A stretch of DNA of 64,000 nt from Sporomusa sp. KB1 (GTDB lineage: Bacteria > Bacillota > Negativicutes > Sporomusales > Sporomusaceae). The DNA lies in NCBI RefSeq assembly GCF_007830295.1, contig NZ_VLKC01000002.1, forward strand, positions 4,633,157 through 4,697,156. The letters run 5' to 3'. Shown here piece by piece: positions 42,721 to 50,966 of the stretch (positions within the stretch are counted from its first letter, which is position 1; each line of letters opens with the position of its first letter). Both the position numbers and the translations under genes were made by a program. The notes under the pieces were generated by a model. The model worked only from the letters and a program-made list of their open reading frames with translations, was not told the origin of the DNA and did no database searches.

Positions 42721-43662
42721 TTGAATCGAAAAGAGATTGTACATCGCTTGGTACAGATGCTGCTTGCTCTTGTCGGTGTGAGCTTTCTAACATTTTGCCT
42801 GATGTATCTGTCGCCGGGAGATCCGGTAGAGATGCTGCTGGAGGTAGGCGATACCATTGTTTCAGAGGAAACGATTGCGGAGACGCGGGCGCAGCTGGGC
42901 TTGGACCAGCCTTTTCATATACAGTATATCCGTTGGTTTACCGGTGTCTTGCAAGGGGATATGGGCATGTCGTACTCGGCGAAGATACCGGTAGCCGAGC
43001 GCCTTTGGCAGTGCCTGCCGGGAACGTTGGTGCTGGCAGGCTCGGCTTTGGTGATGATGCTCCTGATTTCAGTACCTTGCGGGATTCTTTCCGCCGTGTA
43101 TAGAAACCGCATGGTTGATTATCTGATCCGTGGAATTTCGTTTTTAGGCGTATCCATGCCAAGCTTTTGGGTGGGACTCATCCTCTTGTATGTTTTGGGG
43201 CTGAAGCTGAGGCTTTTTCCGGTCGCAGGCGGTGTAGTGTCGCTGGACAGGATGGTGCTCCCCGCCCTTACGCTGGCCATTGCGATGTCGGCTAAGTACA
43301 CGCGGCAGGTACGTACGGCCGTTTTGGAGGAACTGGGACAGGATTATATTATTGGTGCAAGGACACGGGGCTTTCCCATGCGGAAGATTCTCTGGCGGCA
43401 TGTGCTGCCCAATGCCTGTCTGCCGCTCGTTACGCTGCTGGGACTGTCGATTGGCTGGCTACTAGGCGGTGTGGCTGTTATTGAGATGGTTTTTTCCTGG
43501 CCCGGACTTGGCAAGATGGCTGTACATGCCATAGAGATGCGTGATTATCCTCTGGTACAGGGCTTTGTTCTCTGGATTGCCATCTTGTATACAGGGATTA
43601 ATTTATTGGTTGATATTTCCTATACCTATCTTGATCCGCGGCTGAAGAAAGGAGCATGCTGA
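42721..43662 (+). CDS. ABC transporter permease, NikB/DppB type
   Basis: About 313 residues with six membrane helices. It opens with the DppB-family pattern RLVQMLLALVGVSFLTFCLM and YLSPGDPVE, and contains the permease loop EELGQDYIIGARTRGFPMRK. It forms the channel with the next gene product. TTG 42721 follows AGAGGAG; upstream frame to 42652 is unlikely. First gene of a five-gene ABC operon 100 bases behind the SLH porin. Confidence 0.88.
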   Translation: MNRKEIVHRLVQMLLALVGVSFLTFCLMYLSPGDPVEMLLEVGDTIVSEETIAETRAQLGLDQPFHIQYIRWFTGVLQGDMGMSYSAKIPVAERLWQCLPGTLVLAGSALVMMLLISVPCGILSAVYRNRMVDYLIRGISFLGVSMPSFWVGLILLYVLGLKLRLFPVAGGVVSLDRMVLPALTLAIAMSAKYTRQVRTAVLEELGQDYIIGARTRGFPMRKILWRHVLPNACLPLVTLLGLSIGWLLGGVAVIEMVFSWPGLGKMAVHAIEMRDYPLVQGFVLWIAILYTGINLLVDISYTYLDPRLKKGAC

Positions 43663-44484
43663 GTGTTATTGGGGACACAGGATAAGTTTTTATTTGGCTT
43701 GTATACGTTTTTTGTTCTTTTGATTGCAGGTCTTGCGCTATTTGCACCATGGCTGGCACCCTATGATCCTTATGAGGCGACAATGCGGCATTCGCTGATG
43801 GCGCCGTCGGCGGAACATTTATTCGGCACGGACAAGCTTGGACGCGACTGCCTGACGCGTATTCTTTACGGGACGCGGACCTCACTGATGATGACCGTGT
43901 CGCTGGTTGTCATTATTTCGGGGCTAGGAACGTTTATCGGTGTAATTTCCGGCTATTGCGGCGGCAAGGTGGATATTGTGCTCATGCGAATTGTGGATAT
44001 GATGCTGGCCTTCCCGGGGATTGTGCTGGCTATTGCAATCGCCGGTATAATGGGCGGGACTATACTGAATACGATTTTAGCACTGGCTGCAGTGAGTTGG
44101 ACTAAATATGCGCGGTTGGGACGCAGCCTTACGCTGAAATTGCGCGAACGTGATTTTATCGCGGCAGCTGTAACCAACGGGACAAGGCCGCTGCAGATTC
44201 TGCGGCGTCATATTTTGCCGAATATCCTGTCTACGATTGTCGTAACAGCTGCTATGGACATCGGAACGATGATTATGGAACTTGCCGGGCTATCTTTTTT
44301 AGGCTTTGGAGCTCAGCCGCCGACACCGGAATGGGGCCTAATGCTCAATGAGGGAAGGCAGCATATCCAGACAGCTCCCTGGCTGATGCTTTATCCGGGG
44401 GCGGCAATCTTGATCGTTGTGGCGATATTCAATCTTTGGGGAGACAGCCTGCGCGATATCATGGACCCGCAGCGGGCAAACTGA
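43663..44484 (+). CDS. ABC transporter permease, NikC/DppC type
   Basis: 273 residues. It begins with a cytoplasmic stretch and first helix, then LMAPSAEHLFGTDKLGRDCL, the conserved DppC/NikC signature, and the loop RERDFIAAAVTNGTRPLQI. GTG 43663 has AAAGGAG upstream. Confidence 0.88.
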   Translation: MLLGTQDKFLFGLYTFFVLLIAGLALFAPWLAPYDPYEATMRHSLMAPSAEHLFGTDKLGRDCLTRILYGTRTSLMMTVSLVVIISGLGTFIGVISGYCGGKVDIVLMRIVDMMLAFPGIVLAIAIAGIMGGTILNTILALAAVSWTKYARLGRSLTLKLRERDFIAAAVTNGTRPLQILRRHILPNILSTIVVTAAMDIGTMIMELAGLSFLGFGAQPPTPEWGLMLNEGRQHIQTAPWLMLYPGAAILIVVAIFNLWGDSLRDIMDPQRAN

Positions 44485-44500
44485 GTAAACATAGAGAGGG

Positions 44501-46081
44501 ATGAAGTTTGTGAAAAATTGGGGGAAATTTATTTGCGTTTGTCTGTTATTTTGTATGGCGGCAGTCTTTATGGCAGGTTGCGGAGGCAGCAGCAAAAAGG
44601 AAGCCGACAAGAAGATGCTGAAAATTGGTGTGACAAATTTTGCGGATTCGCTCGAACCGACAGAAAATTATTTTGGCTGGGTCGTCATGCGCTATGGCAT
44701 GGGGGAAAGCCTTACAAAATTTGACGAGAAAATGAATGTAAAATCCTGGCTGGCTGAAAGCTGGCAGATTAGCGGGGACCATATGACCTGGACCTTCAAA
44801 ATCAGGGATGGGGTGAAGTTTTCGAACGGCAAGCCGCTGGATGCAGCCGCTGTCAAGGCTGCTTTGGAAAGATCCTTTGATAAAAATAAACGTGCGGCGA
44901 CATTCTTTAAGTATAAGGAAATGCTTGCTGATGGTCAGAATCTTACGATTCGCACAGAAAAACCGGAGCCGAATATGCCGGGGTTTTTAGCTGATCCGCT
45001 CTTTTTGATTGTAGATGTAGCATCTGAATCCGGACGTAATTTTGCAAAAGAAGGTCCGATTTGCACAGGCCCCTATATGTGCGAATCTTTCGTCAAGGAT
45101 AAAGCGGTTATGGTAAAGAATCCCTACTACTGGGACGGTGAAGTACCGTATGAAACCGTCGAAATCCTGTCTATTGATGATCCCAATACACGTGCAATGG
45201 CGTTGCAGTCCGGTGAGGTGGACATGGCAGTCAACATTGCGGCAGGCGACATTAGCCTCTTTAATGATAGTGCAAAGTTCCATATTGACAGAATTTCTTC
45301 TTTGCGCACAGTGCTTGCGCGGATCAATCAAAAGGGCGTCCTTGGCGATCCGAAGGTCCGTGCGGCGTTCATCAGCGCCTGCGATCGCAAGGCATACAAT
45401 GAGGTTATTTTGAAAGGCACCTTTATCGAAGGGAAAGCTCCGGTTCCACCTTCAATGGATTATGGTTTCGACCAGCTTAAAGACCCGAACAGCTACAATG
45501 TCGAACGCGCAAAACAGCTTTTGGCAGAAGCAGGCTGGAAGGATACGGACAGTGACGGCATACTGGAGAAGGCGGGTAAAAAGCTGACCGTAGATTTTGT
45601 TGTGTATAACAGCCGCGCGGAGTTGCCGATTTATGCAGAGGCCGTGCAAGCAGATGCGAAAAAAATCGGTTTTGATGTAAAAATCAAGACGGTAGACTAT
45701 AATTTGATTGACAAGCTGGGAATTAGCGGCGAGTATGGCCTGCTGATTTCCAATATTACAACGGCAAATACCGGAGATCCCGAGATTTTTTTGAACTGGT
45801 ATTGGAGAACAAATAGTAACGGCGATAATCCGCAGAACGGTTCCGGCTACAGCAATCCCAAACTGGATGCGAAGTTTGCAGAACTCTCTACCGAATTTGA
45901 TCATCAAAAGCGCCGCCAGCTCATTATTGATATTCAACAGATCATTATGAACGACGGTGCAGCCCTTTTCTTTGGGTATCCAGAAACCAACATCATCAGC
46001 TCGACCTCGCTTGAAGGCGCAAAAATGTATCCGTCTGATTATTACTGGCTGACGAACAAGATTAGACCAGCAAAAAAATAA
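44501..46081 (+). CDS. ABC transporter substrate-binding lipoprotein, NikA/DppA type
   Basis: 526 residues of the SBP family 5. Signal peptide with lipobox FMAGC near residue 27, then MLKIGVTNFADSLEPTENYF, WLAESWQISGDHMTWTFKIR and DGVKFSNGKPLDAAAVKAAL. The family binds peptides, nickel, cobalt or metallophore complexes. Nickel or cobalt is favoured only by context (riboswitch, chelatases). GAGAGGG precedes the ATG. Confidence 0.85.
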   Translation: MKFVKNWGKFICVCLLFCMAAVFMAGCGGSSKKEADKKMLKIGVTNFADSLEPTENYFGWVVMRYGMGESLTKFDEKMNVKSWLAESWQISGDHMTWTFKIRDGVKFSNGKPLDAAAVKAALERSFDKNKRAATFFKYKEMLADGQNLTIRTEKPEPNMPGFLADPLFLIVDVASESGRNFAKEGPICTGPYMCESFVKDKAVMVKNPYYWDGEVPYETVEILSIDDPNTRAMALQSGEVDMAVNIAAGDISLFNDSAKFHIDRISSLRTVLARINQKGVLGDPKVRAAFISACDRKAYNEVILKGTFIEGKAPVPPSMDYGFDQLKDPNSYNVERAKQLLAEAGWKDTDSDGILEKAGKKLTVDFVVYNSRAELPIYAEAVQADAKKIGFDVKIKTVDYNLIDKLGISGEYGLLISNITTANTGDPEIFLNWYWRTNSNGDNPQNGSGYSNPKLDAKFAELSTEFDHQKRRQLIIDIQQIIMNDGAALFFGYPETNIISSTSLEGAKMYPSDYYWLTNKIRPAKK

Positions 46082-46103
46082 GATTGAATGAAGGAGAAGC
46101 GGG

Positions 46104-46892
46104 ATGTTGCTAGAGGTATCAGAGCTTTTTGTATCCTATGCGGAGCATGAAATTGTCCGGAATGTGAATTTGTCACTTGATGAAGGAGAAGTCTTGGCGA
46201 TTGTGGGAGAAAGCGGCAGCGGCAAGACAACCGTTGTCCGCGCAATCCTTGGCTGCCTGCCACATGAGGGCCGTGTGAACGGCGGAAGGATTCTTTTTGA
46301 AGGTAAGAATTTATTGGAAAATACACCTGAAGAATGGTGCCGTCTCTGTGGAACAAAAGTTGCCATGGTTTTTCAGGAGAGTGGCAGTATGCTGGACCCG
46401 ATTCAGTGCATCGGTCAGCAATTCGTTGAGTATATCTGTGAGCATTCGCCGATGACGAAAAGGGAGGCAGCAGAGGCGGCAAAGGGTATGCTCAGAAAGA
46501 TGCATCTGCCCAATCCAGAAAATATCATGAAAAGTTATCCGTTTGAACTAAGCGGCGGTATGCGCCAGCGTGTCGGTGTGGCCCTGGCAATGTTTTTTAG
46601 GCCGCGCCTGCTGCTGGCAGATGAGCCGACCTCGGCCCTGGATGTTACGACACAGGCACAAGTGGTGAAGGAAATGATGGAGATCTGCCGCCAGGATAAA
46701 ACGGCTATTATCCTTGTTACACATAATATCGGTGTGGCAGCCTATATGTCGGATATGCTGCTGGTCATGCGCGAAGGACAAATTGTAGAGGCCGGCAGAA
46801 CGGATGATGTCATCGCACAGGCGAAGTCGGCATATACAAAAGAGCTTTTAGATGCTGTACCACAGGTTGGAGGGAAAAGATATGTCGGCTGA
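46104..46892 (+). CDS. ABC transporter ATPase, NikD/DppD type
   Basis: 262 residues: Walker A GESGSGKTT, Q-loop FQESGSMLDP, signature LSGGMRQRV, Walker B LLADEPTSALD. It energises the permease pair together with the following ATPase, whose start it overlaps by 11 bases. Confidence 0.88.
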   Translation: MLLEVSELFVSYAEHEIVRNVNLSLDEGEVLAIVGESGSGKTTVVRAILGCLPHEGRVNGGRILFEGKNLLENTPEEWCRLCGTKVAMVFQESGSMLDPIQCIGQQFVEYICEHSPMTKREAAEAAKGMLRKMHLPNPENIMKSYPFELSGGMRQRVGVALAMFFRPRLLLADEPTSALDVTTQAQVVKEMMEICRQDKTAIILVTHNIGVAAYMSDMLLVMREGQIVEAGRTDDVIAQAKSAYTKELLDAVPQVGGKRYVG

Positions 46893-47841
46893 AAGGGAAA
46901 AAGTCCTGGAAATCAAACATGTCGTAAAGCGTTTCCCGGTGTCTGACGGACGTATGCTGACAGCCTGCAATGATGTATCGCTGTTGCTTTATCAGGGAGA
47001 AACACTGGGTGTTGTCGGAGAAAGCGGCTGCGGCAAGAGTACACTTGTAAAACTGATTATGCAGTTGTATGCGCCAACGAGTGGGGCGATCTGTTATCGT
47101 GGCAAAGACCTTACGCAGCTTAATGGAGAGGCTATGCGGCAGAGTCGGAAGCATATCCAGATGGTATTTCAGGATCCTGCGCAAGCTTTCAATCCGAAGA
47201 TGAAGATAAAAGATATCCTCTGCGAGCCGCTGCGCAATTTCAATTTGATAAAAGAAAACGAAACAGGAAAAAAGGCCGGAGAGCTTTTAAAATTAGTGGA
47301 ATTGCCGGAGGATTTTGCAGAACGCTATCCAGGAAATATGAGCGGCGGACAGCGTCAGCGCATCGGAATTGCCCGTGCGCTGGCACTGGCGCCGGAAATC
47401 CTCGTTTGCGATGAGGCAACAAGCGCGCTGGATGTATCTGTTCAGAAAAAAATCGTGGAACTTTTGGTCAGAATACAAAATGAAAAGAACCTATCCATGA
47501 TTTTTATCTGCCATGATTTGGCGCTGGTATCACAGATAAGTCATCGTATCGCTGTCATGTATCTCGGCAATATCGTCGAGGTACTTGAGGGCGGCGCACT
47601 GAAAGCGGCAAAACATCCTTATGCGAAGGCGCTTCTGCAGGCGGTTTTTCCGGTGACGAAAAAAGGGGCTGCAGAGATTCGATTGCTTAAAGGAGAGATC
47701 CCAAGTCCACTGGCTTTGCCGAGCGGGTGCCCGTTTCAGACCAGGTGCCCGGAACGCAGGGAGATTTGCAGGCAAGAAAAACCGGTGCTTAAGGAGATTT
47801 CTAAAAGACACAGTGCTGCCTGTCATTTCATTTTGAATTGA
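46882..47841 (+). CDS. ABC transporter ATPase, NikE/OppF type
   Basis: About 319 residues: Walker A GESGCGKST, FQDPAQAFNPKMK, MSGGQRQRI, LVCDEATSALD and the C-terminal OppF/DppF tail with cysteines (PSGCPFQTRCPERREICRQE). ATG 46882 after GGAGGG is preferred over the longer frame. Confidence 0.88.
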   Translation: MSAEREKVLEIKHVVKRFPVSDGRMLTACNDVSLLLYQGETLGVVGESGCGKSTLVKLIMQLYAPTSGAICYRGKDLTQLNGEAMRQSRKHIQMVFQDPAQAFNPKMKIKDILCEPLRNFNLIKENETGKKAGELLKLVELPEDFAERYPGNMSGGQRQRIGIARALALAPEILVCDEATSALDVSVQKKIVELLVRIQNEKNLSMIFICHDLALVSQISHRIAVMYLGNIVEVLEGGALKAAKHPYAKALLQAVFPVTKKGAAEIRLLKGEIPSPLALPSGCPFQTRCPERREICRQEKPVLKEISKRHSAACHFILN

Positions 47842-47873
47842 AGACCGGTGTAACACCGGCGCGGTCCCGCCAC
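47841..47873 (+). pseudogene. Cobalamin riboswitch fragment
   Basis: AAGACCGGTG, TAACACCGGC and GCGGTCCCGCCAC match the P-arm and core of the intact riboswitches, but the 5' part and the B12 box are missing. It begins at the last base of the ATPase stop codon. Confidence 0.75.
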
Positions 47874-48127
47874 GCTATTAAGGGAAAAAATCACACAATA
47901 TACATTTACAAAATACCCTGAAAATGCTAAGATTTGACGTAGAAAAGCGAATTTTGAAAATTCGCAGATATGACCGATGTCATATTAGCGTTTTAAACGA
48001 CAAGCATAACAGCATAGATGATAAAAATATGGTATGAAGCCATTGGGAGCAAAAGACTGCGCCCTCTGTTTTCATACTTATTTTGTTGTCCAATAGGCTG
48101 TTGACAGACTATTTGGGGGAGGGTACT
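47874..48127 (+). other. Intergenic region with three hairpins and a promoter
   Basis: GCGAATTTT-G-AAAATTCGC (47947-47965), ATATGAC-CGAT-GTCATAT (47968-47985) and a long stem GTATGAA...TTCATAC enclosing GGGAGC/GCGCCC (48032-48077). TTGACA-17-TACTAT at 48101-48129 is a good promoter for the methyltransferase. No known RNA class is recognised. Confidence 0.5.
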
Positions 48128-48129
48128 AT
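48101..48129 (+). promoter_or_regulatory. Promoter of the methyltransferase gene
   Basis: TTGACA, 17 bases, TACTAT. A 20-codon frame starting at ATG 48128 lies inside the -10 and would not be translated from this promoter. Confidence 0.65.
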
Positions 48130-48193
48130 GGATAAGGACGGAAAAAGAGTTTGTCTGGATTGTTTCGAAGAATATAGCCGGGGCTGGTGAACG

Positions 48194-49027
48194 ATGAATA
48201 TTGATTATTTTACGGAAGCCTGGAAAAAAGATCTGTCCGAATTAGAGGATACACAAGCATTCTGGAATATGCGGGCCGATGATTTTAATAAGCAGCATGG
48301 TAATCAAAAACAGGGTGAAAACCGGCGGGAGCAGGTGATTGAGTTCTTAGCAAGCCGGAATATGCTGCCTGCCGATGCGAAAATTCTTGACATTGGCTGT
48401 GGTCCGGGCAAGTATTCTATTGCCTTTGCCCAGAGAGCCAAACAGGTAACAGGGATTGATATTTCGCCTAAAATGCTTGAATATGCCAGCGAGAATGCCA
48501 AGCAGCATAAGCTGGATAATGTACTTTTTGAACTGTCACCATGGGAAACCCTCAAGCTGGAGGAGTGCGGCTGGCAGAAAAAATACGACCTGGTGTTTGC
48601 TTCTATGTGTCCTGGCATCAGCAGTGCCGACAGCCTGCTGAAAATGTGCCAGGCCAGCAAGGGCGCTTGTTTTCTCAGCAGCTTTGTCGAGCGGAAGGAT
48701 GACCTGCGGGATAAGCTGCATCAAGAGGTGTATGGCTGCGACCCTGATCACCGCTGGGGAAAAAATATCTACTATGCCATTAATGTACTGTGGCTGTCAG
48801 GCTACTATCCGGAAATCACCTATTATGATAATGAGTTTGACCATGTTTGGCCGCTGGACAAAGCCATTGAATTGTACAGCCACCAATTAAAGCGCATGAC
48901 AAAATCAGGACAGAACCCCGGGGACATTGAAGAAAAAATTTCCCGGTATCTTGTCAGCATAGCGGTTGACGGGTTTGTATCTGAAAAAGTGCAGTCCAAG
49001 GTTGCCTGGCTATGCTGGAAAGTATAA
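48194..49027 (+). CDS. Class I SAM-dependent methyltransferase
   Basis: 277 residues. Motif I ILDIGCGPGKYSIAFA (about residues 63-78), acidic GIDISPKMLEYA, motif IV region YDLVFASMCPGISS. The conserved CPGISSADSLLKM and RKDDLRD segments match methyltransferases often found beside metal transporters in anaerobes. Substrate unknown. A third frame continues open past its stop (48966-49169), possibly the relic of another gene end. Confidence 0.8.
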   Translation: MNIDYFTEAWKKDLSELEDTQAFWNMRADDFNKQHGNQKQGENRREQVIEFLASRNMLPADAKILDIGCGPGKYSIAFAQRAKQVTGIDISPKMLEYASENAKQHKLDNVLFELSPWETLKLEECGWQKKYDLVFASMCPGISSADSLLKMCQASKGACFLSSFVERKDDLRDKLHQEVYGCDPDHRWGKNIYYAINVLWLSGYYPEITYYDNEFDHVWPLDKAIELYSHQLKRMTKSGQNPGDIEEKISRYLVSIAVDGFVSEKVQSKVAWLCWKV

Positions 49028-49175
49028 GTCCGGCAAAAATGGAGATGCAGCTGTAAACACTACCAGTCTGAGTTCTTTGGAAGCGGAAATGAACGGATAT
49101 TTTGTTCAGGACAACTGGCAGCCTTTTTATTTATTAGATTTCATGAACAAGCCCTGGGATTCTATTTAGAAAGTA

Positions 49176-49204
49176 TTGACAAAATAGTAGCTTCTCTGTA
49201 GTAT
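49176..49204 (+). promoter_or_regulatory. Promoter of riboswitches 8 and 9
   Basis: TTGACA, 17 bases, TAGTAT, nearly identical to 39362-39390 including flanks. Confidence 0.8.
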
Positions 49205-49205
49205 G

Positions 49206-49220
49206 AATACTATAAGTATT
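49206..49220. promoter_or_regulatory. Palindrome over the transcription start, possible operator
   Basis: AATACT-ATA-AGTATT, counterpart of 39391-39407 with a paired base change. Confidence 0.55.
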
Positions 49221-49237
49221 AGTAATTTTATAGTATT

Positions 49238-49438
49238 GAGTTAGGTGCCCTAAGGGGCTTAATAGGGAAGACCGGTGAAACACCGGCACGGTCCCGCCAC
49301 TGTAACGGGGAGCAAGCTTAAGATATACCACTGAAACAACCGTTTTGGGAAGGTTTAAGCAAGCCATGATCCGAAGTCAGGAGAACTGCCTAACTGACAA
49401 TCACCGTTTTTCACCCACGCGGTATGGGGAGGGGATTA
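49238..49438 (+). ncRNA. Cobalamin riboswitch 8 (first of tandem)
   Basis: GTTAGGTGCCCTAAGGGGCT, GCACGGTCCCGCCACTGTAA, CCACTG, AGTCAGGAGAACTGCCT, GGGGAGGGGATTACAG. The GCCACTGGG element is altered to ACCACTGAA. Two terminators and riboswitch 9 follow. Confidence 0.94.
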
Positions 49439-49493
49439 CAGTTAAGCAGTTCTTCTGGGATATTCTCAAGAAGTTTGCGATTTAGCTGAATTC

Positions 49494-49522
49494 ACTCCTG
49501 GTATAAAAACCAGGAGTTTTTT
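49494..49522 (+). terminator. Terminator of riboswitch 8
   Basis: CTCCTGG and CCAGGAG followed by TTTTTTATT. Confidence 0.85.
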
Positions 49523-49536
49523 ATTAGCTACTGTAG

Positions 49537-49571
49537 GAAACTCCCGGCTGCTTGGGTAGCCGGGAGTTTCC
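49537..49571 (+). terminator. Strong hairpin between riboswitches 8 and 9
   Basis: GGAAACTCCCGGCT and AGCCGGGAGTTTCC, 14 perfect pairs, loop of 7 bases; T-tract short. Confidence 0.7.
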
Positions 49572-49591
49572 TATCTTAACAGAATATTGAC

Positions 49592-49794
49592 AGAGTCAGG
49601 TGCCCGTAAGGACTTAATAGGGAAGACCGGTGAAACACCGGCGCGGTCCCGCCACTGTAATGGGGAGCAAGCTTAAGATATGCCACTGGGATGAAACCGT
49701 CTTGGGAAGGTTTAAGCAAGCCATGATCCAGAGCCAGGAGAACTGCCTGATTAACAGTCACCGATTTACCCACGAGGTATGGGAAGGGGATTAT
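49592..49794 (+). ncRNA. Cobalamin riboswitch 9 (second of tandem)
   Basis: GTCAGGTGCCCGTAAGGACT, GCGCGGTCCCGCCACTGTAA, GCCACTGGG, AGCCAGGAGAACTGCCTG, GGGAAGGGGATTATAG. No separate promoter is visible, so it is read from the promoter at 49176. Confidence 0.95.
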
Positions 49795-49816
49795 AGGTAT
49801 GTAACAAGTTTTCGCG

Positions 49817-49853
49817 GGACCTTCCTTACTTATATAAGGGAGGTCTCTTTTTA
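49817..49853 (+). terminator. Terminator of riboswitch 9
   Basis: GACCTTCCTTA and TAAGGGAGGTC followed by TCTTTTTATT. Confidence 0.8.
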
Positions 49854-49910
49854 TTATGCAGACCAAAACAATAGTAAGAGCTAAATGGATGAAACTAACA
49901 AGGAGATGAA

Positions 49911-50945
49911 TTGACGTTGCAACATACTGCTGTATATCCGTTTACTGCCATTGTTGGACAAGAGGACATGAAACTGGCGCTCATATTAAATGTAATTAAC
50001 CCCCTGCTGGGCGGGGTACTAATCAAAGGGGAAAAAGGCACAGCCAAATCAACAGCCGTCAGAGCGCTGGCCGATCTATTGCCTGCCATGGAGGTTAGCA
50101 AAAGCTGTCCTTTCCATTGTGATCCGACAGATAGCAGCCATTGGTGTGATGTCTGCCGGGAAAAAGCGGGACAGGATCATGGTCTGCCTGTTCAGTCTGT
50201 CAAGATGCGGGTGGTAGAGCTGCCTGTTAGTGCAACTGAGGACCGGGTTGTTGGCACGCTGGACATTGAACATGCCATCAAGCAGGGGGAAAAGAAATTT
50301 GACCCCGGCCTGTTAGCTCAGGCTAATCGCAATATTTTGTATGTGGATGAAATTAATCTTTTAGATGACCATGTTGTTGATGTGTTGTTGGATGCCGCCG
50401 CCATGGGAGTCAATACTGTGGAACGCGAGGGTGTATCTTATTCCCACCCGGCCCGGTTTGTGCTGGTAGGCACAATGAACCCGGAAGAAGGCGATATCCG
50501 GCCACAGTTGCTGGACCGCTTCGGGTTGTCGGTAGCTGTGGCCGGAGAAAACCAGCCCGAGTGGCGGGTGGAGGTTATTAAACGGCGTTTGGCCTATGAA
50601 CAGGATACCGACAGCTTTGCCCAGCAATACCAGGTGGAACAGGAAACCCTGGCAAAAAGCATTATACAGGCCCACCGCCTGCTGCCCCAGGTAACCATTA
50701 AGGATGAGTTGCTCATGCTTGCCGCCAGACTGGCCATTGCGCTTGATGTTGATGGCCACCGGGCCGATATTACCGTTATTAAGACTGCCATGACGCTGAC
50801 TGCCTTTGCCGGACGAACGGAAGTAGAGACAGGGGACGTAAACAAAGCCGCCCGTTTGGCGCTGCCGCACCGGATGCGGCGGCGCCCCTTTGAGGATGGC
50901 ACATTGGACTGGGATAAAGTAGAAGCTGTGTTTGCGCAGCAATAG
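49911..50945 (+). CDS. Chelatase AAA+ subunit (ChlI/BchI/CobS-like)
   Basis: 344 residues. Walker A GEKGTAKST (40-48), Walker B ILYVDEINLL (about 147-156), and the ChlI pattern VELPVSATEDRVVGTLDI. A CX3C-X8-CX2C insert (Cys66, 70, 79, 82) may bind zinc, as in several clostridial and archaeal homologues. It is the motor subunit for a CobN/ChlH-type chelatase; the matching large subunit in the window is CobN at 21676. Because no magnesium-porphyrin pathway is visible, cobalt chelation is the best reading. TTG start after AAGGAG. First gene after tandem riboswitches 8 and 9. Confidence 0.88.
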   Translation: MTLQHTAVYPFTAIVGQEDMKLALILNVINPLLGGVLIKGEKGTAKSTAVRALADLLPAMEVSKSCPFHCDPTDSSHWCDVCREKAGQDHGLPVQSVKMRVVELPVSATEDRVVGTLDIEHAIKQGEKKFDPGLLAQANRNILYVDEINLLDDHVVDVLLDAAAMGVNTVEREGVSYSHPARFVLVGTMNPEEGDIRPQLLDRFGLSVAVAGENQPEWRVEVIKRRLAYEQDTDSFAQQYQVEQETLAKSIIQAHRLLPQVTIKDELLMLAARLAIALDVDGHRADITVIKTAMTLTAFAGRTEVETGDVNKAARLALPHRMRRRPFEDGTLDWDKVEAVFAQQ

Positions 50946-50966
50946 CCAAGCGGGAGGAATGCTATA

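Noticed and set aside
48128..48190. 20-codon frame MDKDGKRVCLDCFEEYSRGW before the methyltransferase
   Set aside because: The purine-rich stretch before it is the spacer of a good promoter, and its ATG lies in the -10 box, so it is unlikely to be translated.
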